Source: Rhopalosiphum padi
Lineage: Eukaryota > Arthropoda > Insecta > Hemiptera > Aphididae
DNA length: 64,000 nucleotides
Direction of reading: 5' to 3'
NCBI RefSeq assembly: GCF_020882245.1
Contig: NC_083597.1
Location: forward strand, 28,560,652 to 28,624,651
Shown: piece after piece, positions 12,701-25,300 of the stretch
Numbering within the stretch: the stretch's first letter is position 1
Layout: each line of letters starts with the position of its first letter
Made by a program: the position numbers and the translations under genes
The notes under the pieces: generated by a model
Told to the model about the DNA's origin: nothing
Database searches by the model: none
Seen by the model: only the letters and a program-made list of their open reading frames with translations

Positions 12701-15694
12701 AGTGATAAACATAATAAAATGAGCTTGAGCTTTAATAAAGTTAAAAAAAGAGAGTCTAAGAAGAAATGTTTACCTAGGGAAAGGACAGGATCTGTAGACA
12801 GCCCTAACTTGCATAGAATTGTTGAAAGAACCCATTCTAAAACAAAAATTAATAAAAGTAGTGCAGTTTCGCTGTTTAAAAATGTTGTAAAATCGTCGGC
12901 AGTTAAAGAAGCTAGAATGCTTGCAGCTGCTACTTTTGGAAATAGAAACAACTTTCATGAAAAACAACGGGCTTTGAACAATGGACTGGATACTGTAACT
13001 CAACCTAGTGGATCACAATCAAATAATCAAAGACGAACTAGTGTTGATATACCATTTACAGGTAACTTATTTTTACTATATTGAAATTAACAATTATTTG
13101 ATAATTGCTAATTATGTATTTATAATTTATTTAGGTACTCATACGTTGAATTCTTCAATGACAAAATTGAACAGATCTCTTAGTGGTCAGTCTAATGATA
13201 CATATCTACCATCTAGCCACTTTTCCAACCACCTTTTACCCGGTCAAAAATTGCAGGGACCTAATACCTTTCATAAAGATATGAATAAGAAACCATTAAC
13301 TGTAGTCAGTCGAAAAGTGACTAATTCAAAAAGTAAAGATAGTAGAAATTCTAAACTTGAAAGTGGAGTAAAACGAAAAGAATTTCAATTGACTACAAAA
13401 CGCAACGATCATTTTATTCAAAAATTTGATGTTGATAAACCTAATTGTGTCACTGTTGGGTGTGTTCAAATAGAAAAACGTGAAGAACATCTAACACTGC
13501 CTATTACAGATATTGATGTATCTGAAAAAAATTTAAAACAAAGGTTATTAGAAGATACTATACCACAAATTAGAAATGTTATGAGGATAGAAACTCCTAC
13601 AATAGAAGATATCAAATGTGAACGTGTTCAAACTGAAACTAAAAACATGAACGGAAGTGAAAGTCCTGCTGGCCATGGTAACACTCAAGGAGAAGATTCA
13701 GGTATTGAGTCTATGGATGCTTTATCAGAGAAAAGTCCTAACCAAGGAGAAAGTCCTTGTAGGAAAGACGATCAAACAACTGGTCAAAAACCAGCTGTTC
13801 CATTGAAACAAGAAGAAACTAAAATACCTGTTGCATCTATAGACCAACAGAGCACAGCAGATTCTCCTGATTTAGATGATATTCAGCCATTTCGTGTAAC
13901 ACCAGCGCTATATACATATTCTAATCCAGAAAAAATTAGAGACGATTCTCCTCCTGTTTCGCCTAAATTGGATATTGAAGATGTTCTAGATCCAACAGAA
14001 CCACACCTTGTTTCTTCAGAGACTGATGGAGATTTACCCTCTGTTAAACTAAAGAAAAGGAAGCGTATGGATTCTGAAGACAGTAAGACTGATTGTGATG
14101 CCCCTGTACTAAAAAAACCAAGTAAGTAAAAGCTTTTATGGACCATAAACAACATGCAGAAAAACACTGTTTGAGCGGATTAATTAAAAATTTTTAATGT
14201 TTTCTTTTCGTTAAAAATATATATCTAACAAAATTTATTTTGGTTTTTATTTATTTATAATAAAATATAAATTATTTTAATTTTTAAAGATATTGAAAAT
14301 GATATGATTGGAAAATCAGATATAGTATCTATGAATGTTGCCTCAGAAAAATCTCTATTAGAACAACTTTTGATAGATATACCTATTGATTCCGATGCAG
14401 CCAAAAAATCAGCAGTTACTACAAGAAGCACGCGTTCTCATAGGTACTAAGCATATAACTTATAATTAATTTGTTTCATTGAATAACTTTTTTTTTACTG
14501 ATAGAACAAATACGCGAGTATCTGTACAAGTTACCTCGGGAGCTCCATCTCAACCAAGCTTACCATCACCCACGCGTCGATCTAATCGTAACACACATCC
14601 ACCTAACAGAACGTGTGCTGGCAAGTCTTGTGATAGGTCTACGCCTAGTAAAACTATTGAAAAAAAGGAGAAGAATACACTTTCTACACCTACTAAACTT
14701 GATAAAACACCTCTCCGACCTCAATCAACAGCTGTTACTATTAACACTAGGGCTGCAAGTGCTTCAAAGCAAACTGTTACAATAACATCTCCTTCATCAG
14801 AAATTATGACTACTGAAGTTGATAAACAGACTACTAGAAGGAAAACAAGGAGCACGTTGCCTAATAGTAAGTAAGAATTTCGATTATTGATTTCTTATTT
14901 ATTGTTAAGTTCTAGAATGCTGTCACTTTATTTTTCTCACCCATGATAGCAAATTTACATTCTGCAGAACCAATCTTGTGTTGTAAAATGCTCAATACTT
15001 ATGTATCACAAAAAAATTTAAATATACAGTGGAGTGTCGATCATATGCACTTATTGGGATCAAGTGGGAATGTGGATAATCAAACAATGCATAAAAATAT
15101 ACAATGAACATAATTTAAATGTTTTATATAATTAAAAATAAAACTAATGTGCTGTACGTATAATTTGATAAAATAAATTTACATTTTTTTTAAAATCCTT
15201 GGGAAATAGATGCTTCACTGTGTGAAACCCAGTGAACAAAGATATTTATGTTCTCAACTTTATGTTTGATACTATGTCAATTAACTATAATATTACATTT
15301 ACATTATATAAATTTGAAATTTTCTATTTTTTTTTTTAATTTTTATATTATTGAATATAAATTGAAATATTTTAACAAACTAGTTTTTTACAAAGTATTT
15401 GTTTTGTTTTAAATAAAAAAAAATAACTAGAAATTTTTCAAATATCCTGTTAAGCATTTTTTTAGATCATATATATTATATAATTTTTTAGGTATTAGGC
15501 GAACACAGATAACTAATATTAATTAAATTACTGTAATATAAGTTTTTTTTCCAATCATAAAGAACATTATTTAAAAAAACAAAGACTGTATATAACTAAA
15601 TAATAACCAATAACCTCATTATTTTTTTTTTTTGTTATTAGTGGACCCGGAGAATGTAGCGAGACGGCGGCGAGCGTCACGTGATGGTAAATGA
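9782..15694 (+). CDS. NCOA6: Nuclear receptor coactivator 6 orthologue
   Basis: Large nuclear transcriptional coactivator; vertebrate NCOA6 binds ligand-bound nuclear receptors and is part of a COMPASS-like histone H3K4 methyltransferase complex. The predicted coding exons are 9,782-9,914, 10,167-10,339, 10,403-13,061, 13,135-14,121, 14,290-14,443, 14,505-14,866 and 15,642-15,694. All phases agree and give about 1,506 residues. The conserved N-terminal domain spans residues 1-125, with LEPWNSVRVTITVPREAA (57-74) and LGILSVQVEGDQ (about 91-102), very close to the vertebrate protein. A nuclear-receptor box, LVNLL, lies at residues 256-260 within SSPLLVNLLQ, and a second LXXLL, LEQLL, at 1341-1345. 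Between them are Gln/Asn/Ser/Pro-rich low-complexity regions, a PPPPPPYPG stretch, and an acidic serine stretch near residues 605-618. The C-terminal end is uncertain: exon 15,642 can read to TGA at 15,692, or splice on at 15,687 to an exon at 17,662. Confidence 0.85.
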
Positions 15695-15867
15695 CATACA
15701 CAACCGGTGCCGACGCCGACGACACATAATACTGCGTCATCTCCGGCCATCGTCGTCGGACCCGGGTAATTTCTATTAAGTTCTTTTTCTTTTTTTATAG
15801 CAAAATATTGTATCCCCTTTTCTGTTTGTTAAAATTTAATGTGTTTGGATTCTATTAAGCTTACAAT

Positions 15868-15869
<2 letters not shown>

Positions 15870-15902
<33 letters not shown>
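15870..15902. repeat. (AT)n microsatellite
   Basis: About sixteen uninterrupted AT units. Confidence 0.95.
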
Positions 15903-15904
<2 letters not shown>

Positions 15905-16625
15905 TTATTTTTATTATTATTATTATTGGTATATCATATGTACGAATGTCTGTATGTATCTGTATGTGAATGAATGTATGTTTGTATGTATATGTATATG
16001 TATATATATTATATAATTTTTTTATACAAAAATGTATTCAGATTTTATAAGAGGTGTAGTAAAACTATAAATCCAGTTTCTCATATAATTTATTATTAAA
16101 TATTTTTTATTCTTTTATTTTCAATAAATAGTTATTTGTTATTTTTATCATTGCTGTCTATATACTTATATATATATATACACATAAATATATATAAATA
16201 CTGTTGGTTGTTGTCTTAGGAATATTATTATTAGAGCAAAAACAATTGAAGTACTAAATTCATTTTATTTACGATTTGCTTGAAGTATTTTTTTCCTTTT
16301 TTACATCAGTGTTTCTTGTTATGTAAATATTAAATGTAAAATAATGTTGGACATTTTGTTGCGTTTTCAAAAAGTAAAATAAAATTTAAAAAAAAATATA
16401 TATATATATATTGAAATGAATATTCATAAATTTTAAATTTACACATGATTTTTGTATAATGTGTCATAGGTGTCTTGTGCATTTTGTTGTCCCTTAAACA
16501 TTTTATGTAAATAATTTCATGTAATATTAAGTTAAACATTCTTGTAAAATTTAAGTAAACCTTGTTACTCGTGTTTTTTTTCTTTTTTTTTTTAATGGGT
16601 GAAAATAATGTGTTTCTTCTTGAGC

Positions 16626-16626
<1 letters not shown>

Positions 16627-16662
<36 letters not shown>

Positions 16663-16725
16663 TATATTATTATTTTATTTTATTTTATTTTATTATATAT
16701 TATTATTATTTTTTATATATATACA
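16627..16725 (+). repeat. (TTA)n and TTTTA-rich simple repeat
   Basis: A run of TTA units to about 16,660 is followed by TATTA and TATTTTA units up to about 16,725. Confidence 0.9.
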
Positions 16726-17661
16726 ATCTGATCGTTGATGACGATTAGTGACAATAAAACTTTAATCTAAACAATCTTAACAGTAAAAAAAGTAAGTGCA
16801 ATAATTTTGTGTGTGTAAATAATTTACCTTTTTTATAGTGATAATTATTATGATTAGCTACACATTTTTAAAAAACAAATTATGTTAAATTTCCTTTTTT
16901 CTGTCATTGGTGCAATTATCACATGTACACTATTGGCAGCTTTAACAAAAAAATCAAATTTCGAAAATTAGTTTTCGAATTTATTACATTTTTAAATTAC
17001 ATATTTTGTTTGCATTACACCTTCTTAATGATAAAAAAAACTAGAGAATAAAAAAATTGTAATTGTTTAATTTTTTTATAGTAATTATATATGGTATTGT
17101 AGATTCTATTTATAAATAATTAAACAATTTTGATGTATAAATCAATATACATACATATGTACAATTATATATTTGAGACGACATATACACATTTTATTAT
17201 TGTAAATAGTTGTTCAGTTTTAAGAAATATATATGTTTCAGGTAATCATATTTTATACTTTACTTAATAATTATTTTAAAAGATTCAATATTTTCAAAAA
17301 AATAAATTGGAATGTATCGGTTTAATATCAAGTGTTTAAGAAGTTAAATGTGCAATATACTACTGAAACATACTGAAGTCATTAGTATGTAACTGATACG
17401 TTTACAATTTTTCTTCTTGAAAATCTTGATCTTTAACAATAATGGTAACCTTTAAATTTTCTTTAAAATTGCGTAATTTAAATATTTATCATTTTTTTAA
17501 AATTGTAATATTTCTAAAATATTATTTGTTCCAGAAGTTGTCTAATTATATAATTATATAGTTATTGTTAGAAAACATAGTTAAAGTTAGAAACCATTTA
17601 TTACTTAACTATTTAAGAGCATGTAATTAAATGGTTTAATGCATATTGATATGTCCTTTAG

Positions 17662-17759
17662 GAAGTGGCACAATGGAGGAGATAACTCTTTTTCCAGAAG
17701 AAAATATTTCTCCTTTGACCAATGAATATTTTGTGCAGTATAAGTACATTTCTTCCTAA
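17662..17759 (+). CDS. Possible alternative 3'-terminal coding exon of NCOA6
   Basis: A good acceptor (TGTCCTTTAG) at 17,661 opens a frame that joins in phase 1 with both possible upstream donors, 14,866 (GTAAGT) and 15,686 (GTAAAT). It reads (R/G)SGTMEEITLFPEEN, then ISPLTNEYFVQYKYISS, then TAA at 17,757. The 45-bp segment 15,642-15,686 then acts as a symmetric phase 1-1 cassette. Predicted proteins would be 1,521 or 1,536 residues. The codon usage is coding-like and less A/T-biased than the flanks. No family motif was recognised, so expression is unproven. Confidence 0.45.
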
Positions 17760-19863
17760 ATACTTTTTCAAATATTAAAAATAGATATTTGAATTAAACA
17801 TTGAAAACAATCAGTATATTATGATGATTGTATGCTATTTGATAAATTTTTTAAATTTTATTTATTATTTACTGAAATTATTTTGTTTGATCTCAAATTT
17901 AAAATAAATAAAAAAAAATAGTTTTATTTATGATAAATTACAATCCATACAGTTTATAATAGGGAATTTATTTCGATGAATTAATATAGGGTAAAAATGC
18001 ATGTAAAGAAGTTGAGATATTTAAGGATTGTAATTTAGGTATTAAGAAATGCAGCTATGCTAGCTATACAGCTAGTGGCATCAGTCATTTGTTATTTCTG
18101 AAATAATAATTTTTTCTTAACTTTATTTAAAGTAGTAATTTCTTTTGAAGTATTTGTGTGACTATATGGCATTTATATTTTCAAATGGACATGATTGTAC
18201 ATAAGGATACAACAAAAACTACAATTAGAACAAATATAAGTGACAATTGTAATAAATTTAAAAATTATTAAAAGTGTAGTAGAAGTAAAGAACATCAGCC
18301 CGGTAATTTGATTATAGTATTAACTATATATGATATAATGATAATGATATAGACTATCGGCCTATCGTGGTTCGTCACTTCAAAATATAATTTACAAAAA
18401 AGATATACTATTTATTTTTGATATTTATTTCAAAAATAGTATTTGTTACAGATTTAAAAATATATGTTTTGTGTAGTGTGCACAACTGCACAATAAAATT
18501 ATTAGGTTCTTATAACGAATATTGTTATCTGATTTACTTGTTGGTATTAAAATTCAACACTTTATTCTGTGATTTAACTACATAAATATAATTTATGTGA
18601 ATATTCTCTACATTGTGAATTAAACTCATGTTATTAGATTAATTATTATGTTTAAACTAGAATTAACTTTAACAGATACAATTATATAATTTAGACCACG
18701 GTCTTAAATCCCCAAATTGGATTTTATATTAATTACAAACTAAGAAAGAACTGATTGGCGGTGGAATGTGGTGCTCATCACAAAATTATTCTTCTGCTAC
18801 TCTACACAGCCAACCAAAAGTACAGTGTCATTCAAACTTCAAACTCTATTCATATTCTATTTCCAATTAAAAACGTTTAACGAGTAGTGACACTGACAGC
18901 CGACAGGTAATTCTAATGGCTGCAAAATGGCCGTATTCTTTATCGTCAATTTTATTATCATTTTCTTATTCAATATCATGAATGATATGAATTCATGATG
19001 AGTAAAATCATGACAAAATTTATAATATATTTTGTCATCAGTAAAATTAATATTAATAATTGGGTAATAAATGTTAACATATATTAATTAATAATTATCA
19101 TTAGTTACACTGTTGATACTGCTACATACTAATTTTATGGTCATGTACTCATATTGTTAATTATTAGCGTAGTTAAGAAAATATATTATACAATAAAAAT
19201 TTAAATTAGTTTATTGATACAATTAGTGACTAATGAGTACCACGGTGACACCACAGAATAATTCTGTTAATAATAATTAATAACACAATATCAGCATGTC
19301 AGTCCACGATTTAAGAATTTAAGATTTTAAAATTTAAATTGTGAAATCGTGTATCGTACTATCACAGAATAGATTAAATATCGTTCCTTAATCAACGGAA
19401 TATGGTCAATATGGATGAAAGAGGTAAAGAGCAGCTCTCTCTAGTCTCTACATCGTGGAATTATGGATAACGAATCGATCACAACCACGCTATCTATTCT
19501 AGACTGTTGTTCTTAGCGAAAAAAAGAGAAAATTTTGTTAGTTCCTCCATGAAAACCCCCATCGACAACACATTCGTGATTTGCAATTTTATAAAACAAG
19601 TTAGGTAATTTAATGTTGATATGAATTACGAACAGTTTTAAAGTTGTATTACTTTTACACTTCTTAGTTCTTTCAGTTCTTTGTATCTTGAGTGAATTGA
19701 AATACATATAAGAAACCCTATCGTTCAACTGAAAATATGTAAGTGCTATACTATAATACCCAATTTATATTCTTGCTCTTCAGATTTTTTTTATATTTCA
19801 TTGTATTTGTTTAAACGATGGTATTGAAATCAAAAATGTATTTTATTTAAAATAAAGATCAAT
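17760..19863. other. Intergenic DNA with possible PSMD12 5' region
   Basis: AT-rich with no coding frame. CAG|GTAATT near 18,904-18,911, in a locally less AT-rich patch (18,760-18,960), and CTCTTCAG near 19,783, could bound a 5' UTR intron of PSMD12; this is weak inference. An 11-bp copy of the 2.5-kb palindrome arm lies at 18,696-18,706. Confidence 0.35.
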
Positions 19864-22758
19864 ATGATGGACAATTTGGAACCTTTGACCACCGATGGTG
19901 GTCGTATAGTGAAAATGGAAGTGGACTACAGTGCTACATGCGATGAAAAAATTGCTATTGCTGAGAGTTTGGCAGCTAGTGGTAAACTACAAGAAGCATT
20001 GGATACATTACTCATGCTTGAAAAACAAACTAGGACCGTAAGTTATTCTTTTTATATCATAACAACTACATATCTGATCATATATTTTTATTACTTATTA
20101 GTATCTATATTTTAAATGTATATATGTATTTTGTACCTATTTAATATAAAGTAATTTTAAATGTCACCCATGTCTTGTATAAATCTATTTTTAAAGATTG
20201 TTATTTGTTTCAATTGAATTAGTTAAGATTTTTTATTATTGTAATATCTAAGGGTGATTAAAACCTGTTAGACTAGAGTTTGGGATTTGTTGCACTAAAA
20301 ATGATCAAAATATGCATTTAAAAATATGAAATAATGCAAAATTTGTAAAATATTTTTTTTAACTGCATAGATGTAAATACTAATTGTTATATATTTTTAA
20401 TTTGATTTGGTTACAGAATTAAATAATTCCATTAGTCAAAAATATACACTAAATTATGTAGGCTAGTTGATAAATAGTAATATAACGATAACAATAATCA
20501 CAATACACAAACTTTATACATGTACTGATTTTTTCAAAATGTTATTAAGTTTCTTATTGCAATTTTGTCCAATAAAATAAATAATATTAGTTATTTGTTG
20601 ATAACAAGACCTTCAATTACTGATGGATAAAAATAATCATACAATTTTATGTCAAGATGACTATTTTAAAAAATTCTTTTGAACTTTATACAAACACAAT
20701 ATTAGCCAACAAAATTAAGATCACTTAGTTAAAAAAAAATATTAAAAAATTGATTAATATGCTAAAAAATATACAAATTTGCTCTTTTTTAAAAAATGAC
20801 GAAATATACAAAAAAAATTACATCGCAAAAATAATTTCCATCTAACCTAAAGCATTCTACGAGCATTACAAAAAAAAAAAAAACATGCAAATGCAAGTCC
20901 CAACCCTTAGTTATGAGTTTATAACCTATGTTTGAAAGCCTCTGAAGATACTTTATGTTTTATCATAAAGACTAATACATTTTTTGGATAATAATTTATA
21001 TAACATACAATAAACCTACTTTGACTTAAAAAAATAAATGTTCTAATATATTATTATTTTTCAGGGATCTGATATGGCTTCAACTAGTCGAGTTTTGGTT
21101 GCTATTGTTAAACTTTGTTTTGAAGCTAAAGAATGGGCATTACTTAATGAACATATTGTTATGTTAACTAAAAGAAGATCACAGTTGAAACTTGCGGTTG
21201 CAGCTATGGTCAGAGAATGTTGTACATTCATTGACCAAACGCCAGATAAAGAGACAAAATTGAAATTAATTGAATCCCTTAGAAATGTTACTGAAGGAAA
21301 GGTAAATAACTCCATTTTTATTTTAAATTAAAACAATGTGATGGTATAAATATAAATGTTGTATTATTGAATTTCATTATTAATTTAGTTTATTAAAACT
21401 AAAATACATATAATATTTTAAAATAAAAGTACAATTTATTATTTTTTAGATATATGTGGAAGTAGAAAGAGCTCGTCTAACACAGAAGTTGGCTCTAATT
21501 AAAGAAAATGAAGGTGATGTAACTGGCGCTGCAAATATTATTCAAGAATTGCAGGTGGAGACATACGGTTCAATGAAAAAACAAGAAAAAGTTGAACTCA
21601 TTTTAGAACAGATGAGATTATGTTTGGCTAAGAAAGATTATATTCGTACACAGATTATCTCTAAGAAAATAAACACAAAGTTTTTTGATGATGATAAACC
21701 TGAAATACAAGAGCTTAAATTAAAATACTACAAGTAAGAATTATAAAATTTAAATTTTCAATCTTTAAATAGTTATTATTAATTATATTTTGCAGATTAA
21801 TGATTGAACTGGGTGAACACGATGGTTTATACTTAGATATTTGCCGCCATTATAGAGCTATTCAAGTTACTCCTGAGATTAATGCTGATGAAACAAAATG
21901 CAATGCTGCTTTGCAAAATGCTATATTATACCTCATATTAGCTCCGTACGATAATCATCAGTCTGATTTAACTCACCGAATTCTTGAAGATGAAACTTTA
22001 CAAAAAATACCAAAATACAAGTATGTATTTTTATACTTAATGTAAATATTATATTTAATAATATACATAATATATGTTATTATGATAGATCATTTCTGCA
22101 ATTGTTTACTACCATGGAATTAATTCAATGGAAAGAGTTGAGCAAGGATTATGAAAGTGAACTAAAATCTGGGTCCACAGCTACAGATGTATTTTCAGAA
22201 AGCACTGAAAAGGGGAAAAAACGTTGGGCTGATCTTAAAAATAGAGTTGCTGAACATGTATGTATTCAAATACAATTTTTAAGTTTAAAATACATTTTAT
22301 ATTAATATTTATAGCCCCTTTCAATAATTATTGTTTATAGAAAATTATAATTGTTGTTTTTTATTTATATTTATAGAATGTACGTGTAATGGCCAAATAT
22401 TATTCAAGAATCAGAGTTATTCGAATGGCTCAGTTATTAGATATGACTTTAGAGGTAAGATGATAATAATGTTACTCTTCATTAATTTAAATTCAAATCA
22501 TTTTGTCATATAAAAAAAAAAACTAAATATTTGTTTTAGGATACTGAACAATTGTTATCTAATATGGTCGTAGATAAATCTGTAAAAGCAAAAATTGATC
22601 GTCCTTCAGGTGTGGTTGAGTTTTCAGTTGCAAAATCAGTTAATGAAGTGTTGAATGAATGGTCATTTGGACTCAATGACCTCATGAAGCTAGTAAATAA
22701 TACTACTCATCTCATCAACAAAGAACAGATGGTTCACAAACATTTACTGTCTCATTAA
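19864..22758 (+). CDS. PSMD12: 26S proteasome non-ATPase subunit 12 (Rpn5)
   Basis: Lid subunit of the 19S regulatory particle of the 26S proteasome, a scaffold around the RPN11 deubiquitinase. The seven predicted coding exons are 19,864-20,037, 21,065-21,301, 21,450-21,733, 21,796-22,020, 22,089-22,257, 22,377-22,454 and 22,540-22,758. They give 461 residues against 456 in human. Near-identical family blocks are GRIVKMEVDYSAT, STSRVLVAIVKLCFEAKEW, QELQVETYGSM, KDYIRTQIISKKINTKFF, ILAPYDNHQSDL, RWADLKNRVAEHNVRVMAKY and LVNNTTHLINKEQM. The C-terminal PCI domain covers roughly residues 290-420. The frame starts with two ATGs (19,864 and 19,867); which one is used is unclear. It is convergent with DLST. 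Confidence 0.95.
20038..21064 (+). other. PSMD12 intron 1
   Basis: The longest intron of the gene, bounded by GTAAGT and TTTTTCAG. It is AT-rich and no coding sequence or mobile element ends were recognised. Confidence 0.7.
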
Positions 22759-23080
22759 GAAATAATTAACATTTGTAAATTTCCCCAAAAACACAAATTT
22801 AATAATAATTTAATTGTTATTTTAATTACGATAAATTATACTCATCCAAAAGTTTTTTGCTCGTTTTCAATTTTATATAGTTTGAATGAGTATAAACAAT
22901 TTATATTTTTTACAATAACTATACACATTAAACAATGATAGGGGCGAATAAGAAGAGAATTACATATTAATGAGTGAAAAAAAAATTGTGAATATTTTAG
23001 GAATAAATTCAATATAATATAATTAAATTAATAAGTGCTTGTTATGTCTAAGTACGGCTGGCTTCAAATTATTTTGTTGT
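22759..23080. other. Convergent intergenic spacer PSMD12/DLST
   Basis: 322 bp of AT-rich DNA between the stop codons of PSMD12 (+) and DLST (-), which must hold both 3' UTRs. No canonical AATAAA was confidently assigned to either strand. Confidence 0.7.
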
Positions 23081-25300
23081 TTATAATCCTGCAACAATTA
23101 TTCTAGGATCCTCAATGGCAGCTTTAATTTTGCGCAAGAACAATACAGCTTCACGTCCATCTACAAGCCTATGATCGTATGTTAAGGCTATGTACATCAT
23201 GGGTCTTATGACAACCTAATCAATAAAATAGAAATATATTATTATCAAGAACAAGAAACTGCAGTTATAGTTTTACCTGTCCTTTAACAGCAATAGGTCT
23301 TTCAAAAATTCCATGCATTCCCAAAATCGCAGATTGTGGTGGGTTGATAATTGGTGTTCCCATTAGAGATCCAAAAACTCCACCATTACTGACAGTAAAA
23401 GTACCACCGTCCATATCTTCAACATCAATAGCACCTCTTTTTGCTTTTTCACCAAGAGCAGCAATAGTTTTTTCAATATCTGCATAGTTCATATCTTGTA
23501 CATTGCGCACAACAGGCACTAATAAACCCTATTAATAAAATGTTATATACTTAAAACAATTTTTCAAATTGTGCTGTTAATTAAAATATATACTTTGGGA
23601 GTTGCTACAGCTACAGATATGTCTACATAATCTCTGTAGATAATTTCATTGCCTTCTATTACAGCATTGACAACTGGTTGATCTTGTAGGGCATAAGCTG
23701 ACGCTTTTAAGAATGCAGACATGAAACCTAATTTCAAACCGTGCTTTTTTTGAAAAGCATCAAGGTTAGTTTTACGGAAATCCATGATCGAGCTAAATTT
23801 GAATTTAAAATTGTAGGATATGAATTATCTTAATAGAAATACTTTAAAAATTTGATGATTACCTCATGTCTATCTCATTAAAAGTGGTCAACATGGCATT
23901 AACATTTTGAGCATCCTTCAAGCGTTGAGCAATACGTAATCGCATACGATTCATTTTAACACGGTATTCTGATCTAGTTCCAGTAATCTCTTTGGTGGGA
24001 TCAGCTGGTGGTAATTTAACAATGGCAGCTTGTTGTTTTGATATTTGGGGGGCAGCTGCTGGTGGTGCAGCTACTCTTGGTGGAGGTGGCGATTGTTGTG
24101 CCTGTGGGGGAGGTGTTACAGCAGCAGGAGCAGCTACTGTTGCAGCCACAGGTGTTACCGGTTCTGCAGCTTTAGGGGTGTCATCAACTTTAGGAGCTGC
24201 TTTGGCAGGTGCTCCTTCTAATAATTTATTAAAATATAATATCTATGAAATCAACTATAAAAAATTATCTTTACCCGTAATGGTAATTGTACATAAATCT
24301 TGTCCAGCTTTAACAGTAGCACCATCTTCAACAAGTCGTTTTTCAATAACTCCGTTGACTGGTGAAGGAACAGGAACTGACGTCTTAAAAAATTAATAAA
24401 AATAGCAATTTAATATTGATTTAAAAGAATATTTATTTATTTTATTATAAGTATTTTCTCACTTTATCTGTTTCAATTTCACAAACTACTTCGTCTACTG
24501 CTACTGTGTCTCCAACATCTGTAAAACAAAAAAATAAACAATTGTAATTTATTCAATTATTTCAACGAAGTATGTAGAAGCTTATTATGCATAGTAGGTA
24601 ACTACAAGCCATGTTAGTAAAGTTTCATTTTTATATATTATAATATATTGCACAAGTAAAATGTAATAAAATTATAACATTTTAGCAAAAATTAATTACT
24701 ACAATGTGTTACAATTTACTTACTTTTTTCCCACCTCATGTCACCTTCAGAGACTGAATCGGCAAAAGCTGGTGTCTTCAAGACGTGTTCTTCCCCTAAT
24801 AATAAATATGATATTAATTATATTATAGTATTTCTAATAAATATTTAATTTGTATGTTATGTTATTCTTACAGAGGATTGCACTTGTTTGAAAATAGCGG
24901 CATTGATCAAAAGACCGTCTATTAGATGAACTATAAAGCGATATCCTGAGAAAAAGAAATATAAAAAAACACTGAAATTTAAAATTCCGGGTATTAATAA
25001 CTACTTACGGATGAGAAATGGTAACTGTTGACAATCCCCTTCTTGGACAGGCAGGCTCGTTACTTTGGAGAACCCTCCGTGTATCGTTTGAAACCTAGTA
25101 GTGTGATAAAACAGAGAGGATGAAACAAGAATATACATATTAGCTCAATCAGTCGACTACCAGTCTTCTGGGCAGTAATTTATTCATCGACAGCCTCATG
25201 TATAACTTACCTCAAACTGGGCCGTCCGTCTGGCGGCGGCGGTGGTCTTCAGGGCATTTTTGTGCAGACCCCTGACGACGTGCAACATACCGTAGGCCAT
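23081..25300 (-). CDS. DLST: Dihydrolipoyl succinyltransferase, E2 of 2-oxoglutarate dehydrogenase
   Basis: Transfers the succinyl group from lipoate to CoA in the mitochondrial 2-oxoglutarate dehydrogenase complex (TCA cycle). The ten predicted exons on the minus strand are 25,300-25,211, 25,094-25,009, 24,945-24,872, 24,795-24,724, 24,518-24,463, 24,383-24,275, 24,217-23,863, 23,792-23,594, 23,528-23,277 and 23,215-23,081. All phases agree, giving 475 residues. An Arg/Ser-rich mitochondrial targeting sequence occupies about residues 1-75 and ends near RYFQTSA. The lipoyl domain carries EIETDKTSV with the acceptor lysine at about 126. An Ala/Pro/Gln-rich linker follows, as in animal DLST, which lacks a peripheral-subunit binding domain. 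The catalytic domain holds DHRLVDG, with the active-site His at about 446 and Asp at about 450. The start context GAAATGG is strong. Confidence 0.95.

Larger units (their letters stand above)
15695..17661 (+). other. NCOA6 3' UTR and/or last intron with microsatellites
   Basis: After the TGA at 15,692 comes about 80 bp of GC-richer sequence with CCGACGCCGACGAC, then AT-rich DNA with (AT)n at 15,870-15,902 and (TTA)n at 16,627-16,660. AATAAA occurs near 16,123 and 16,753 and could end a short NCOA6 transcript. No coding frame was seen. If the exon at 17,662 is used, this is an intron. Confidence 0.5.

Noticed and set aside
10372..12951. Additional frames on both strands within the big NCOA6 exon
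   Set aside because: They are out-of-frame shadows of a conserved 2.7-kb coding exon and have no domain content.
23992..24396. 134-codon Ala/Gly/Cys-rich plus-strand frame
   Set aside because: It is antisense to the Ala/Pro-rich DLST linker exon, so its composition is explained by that.
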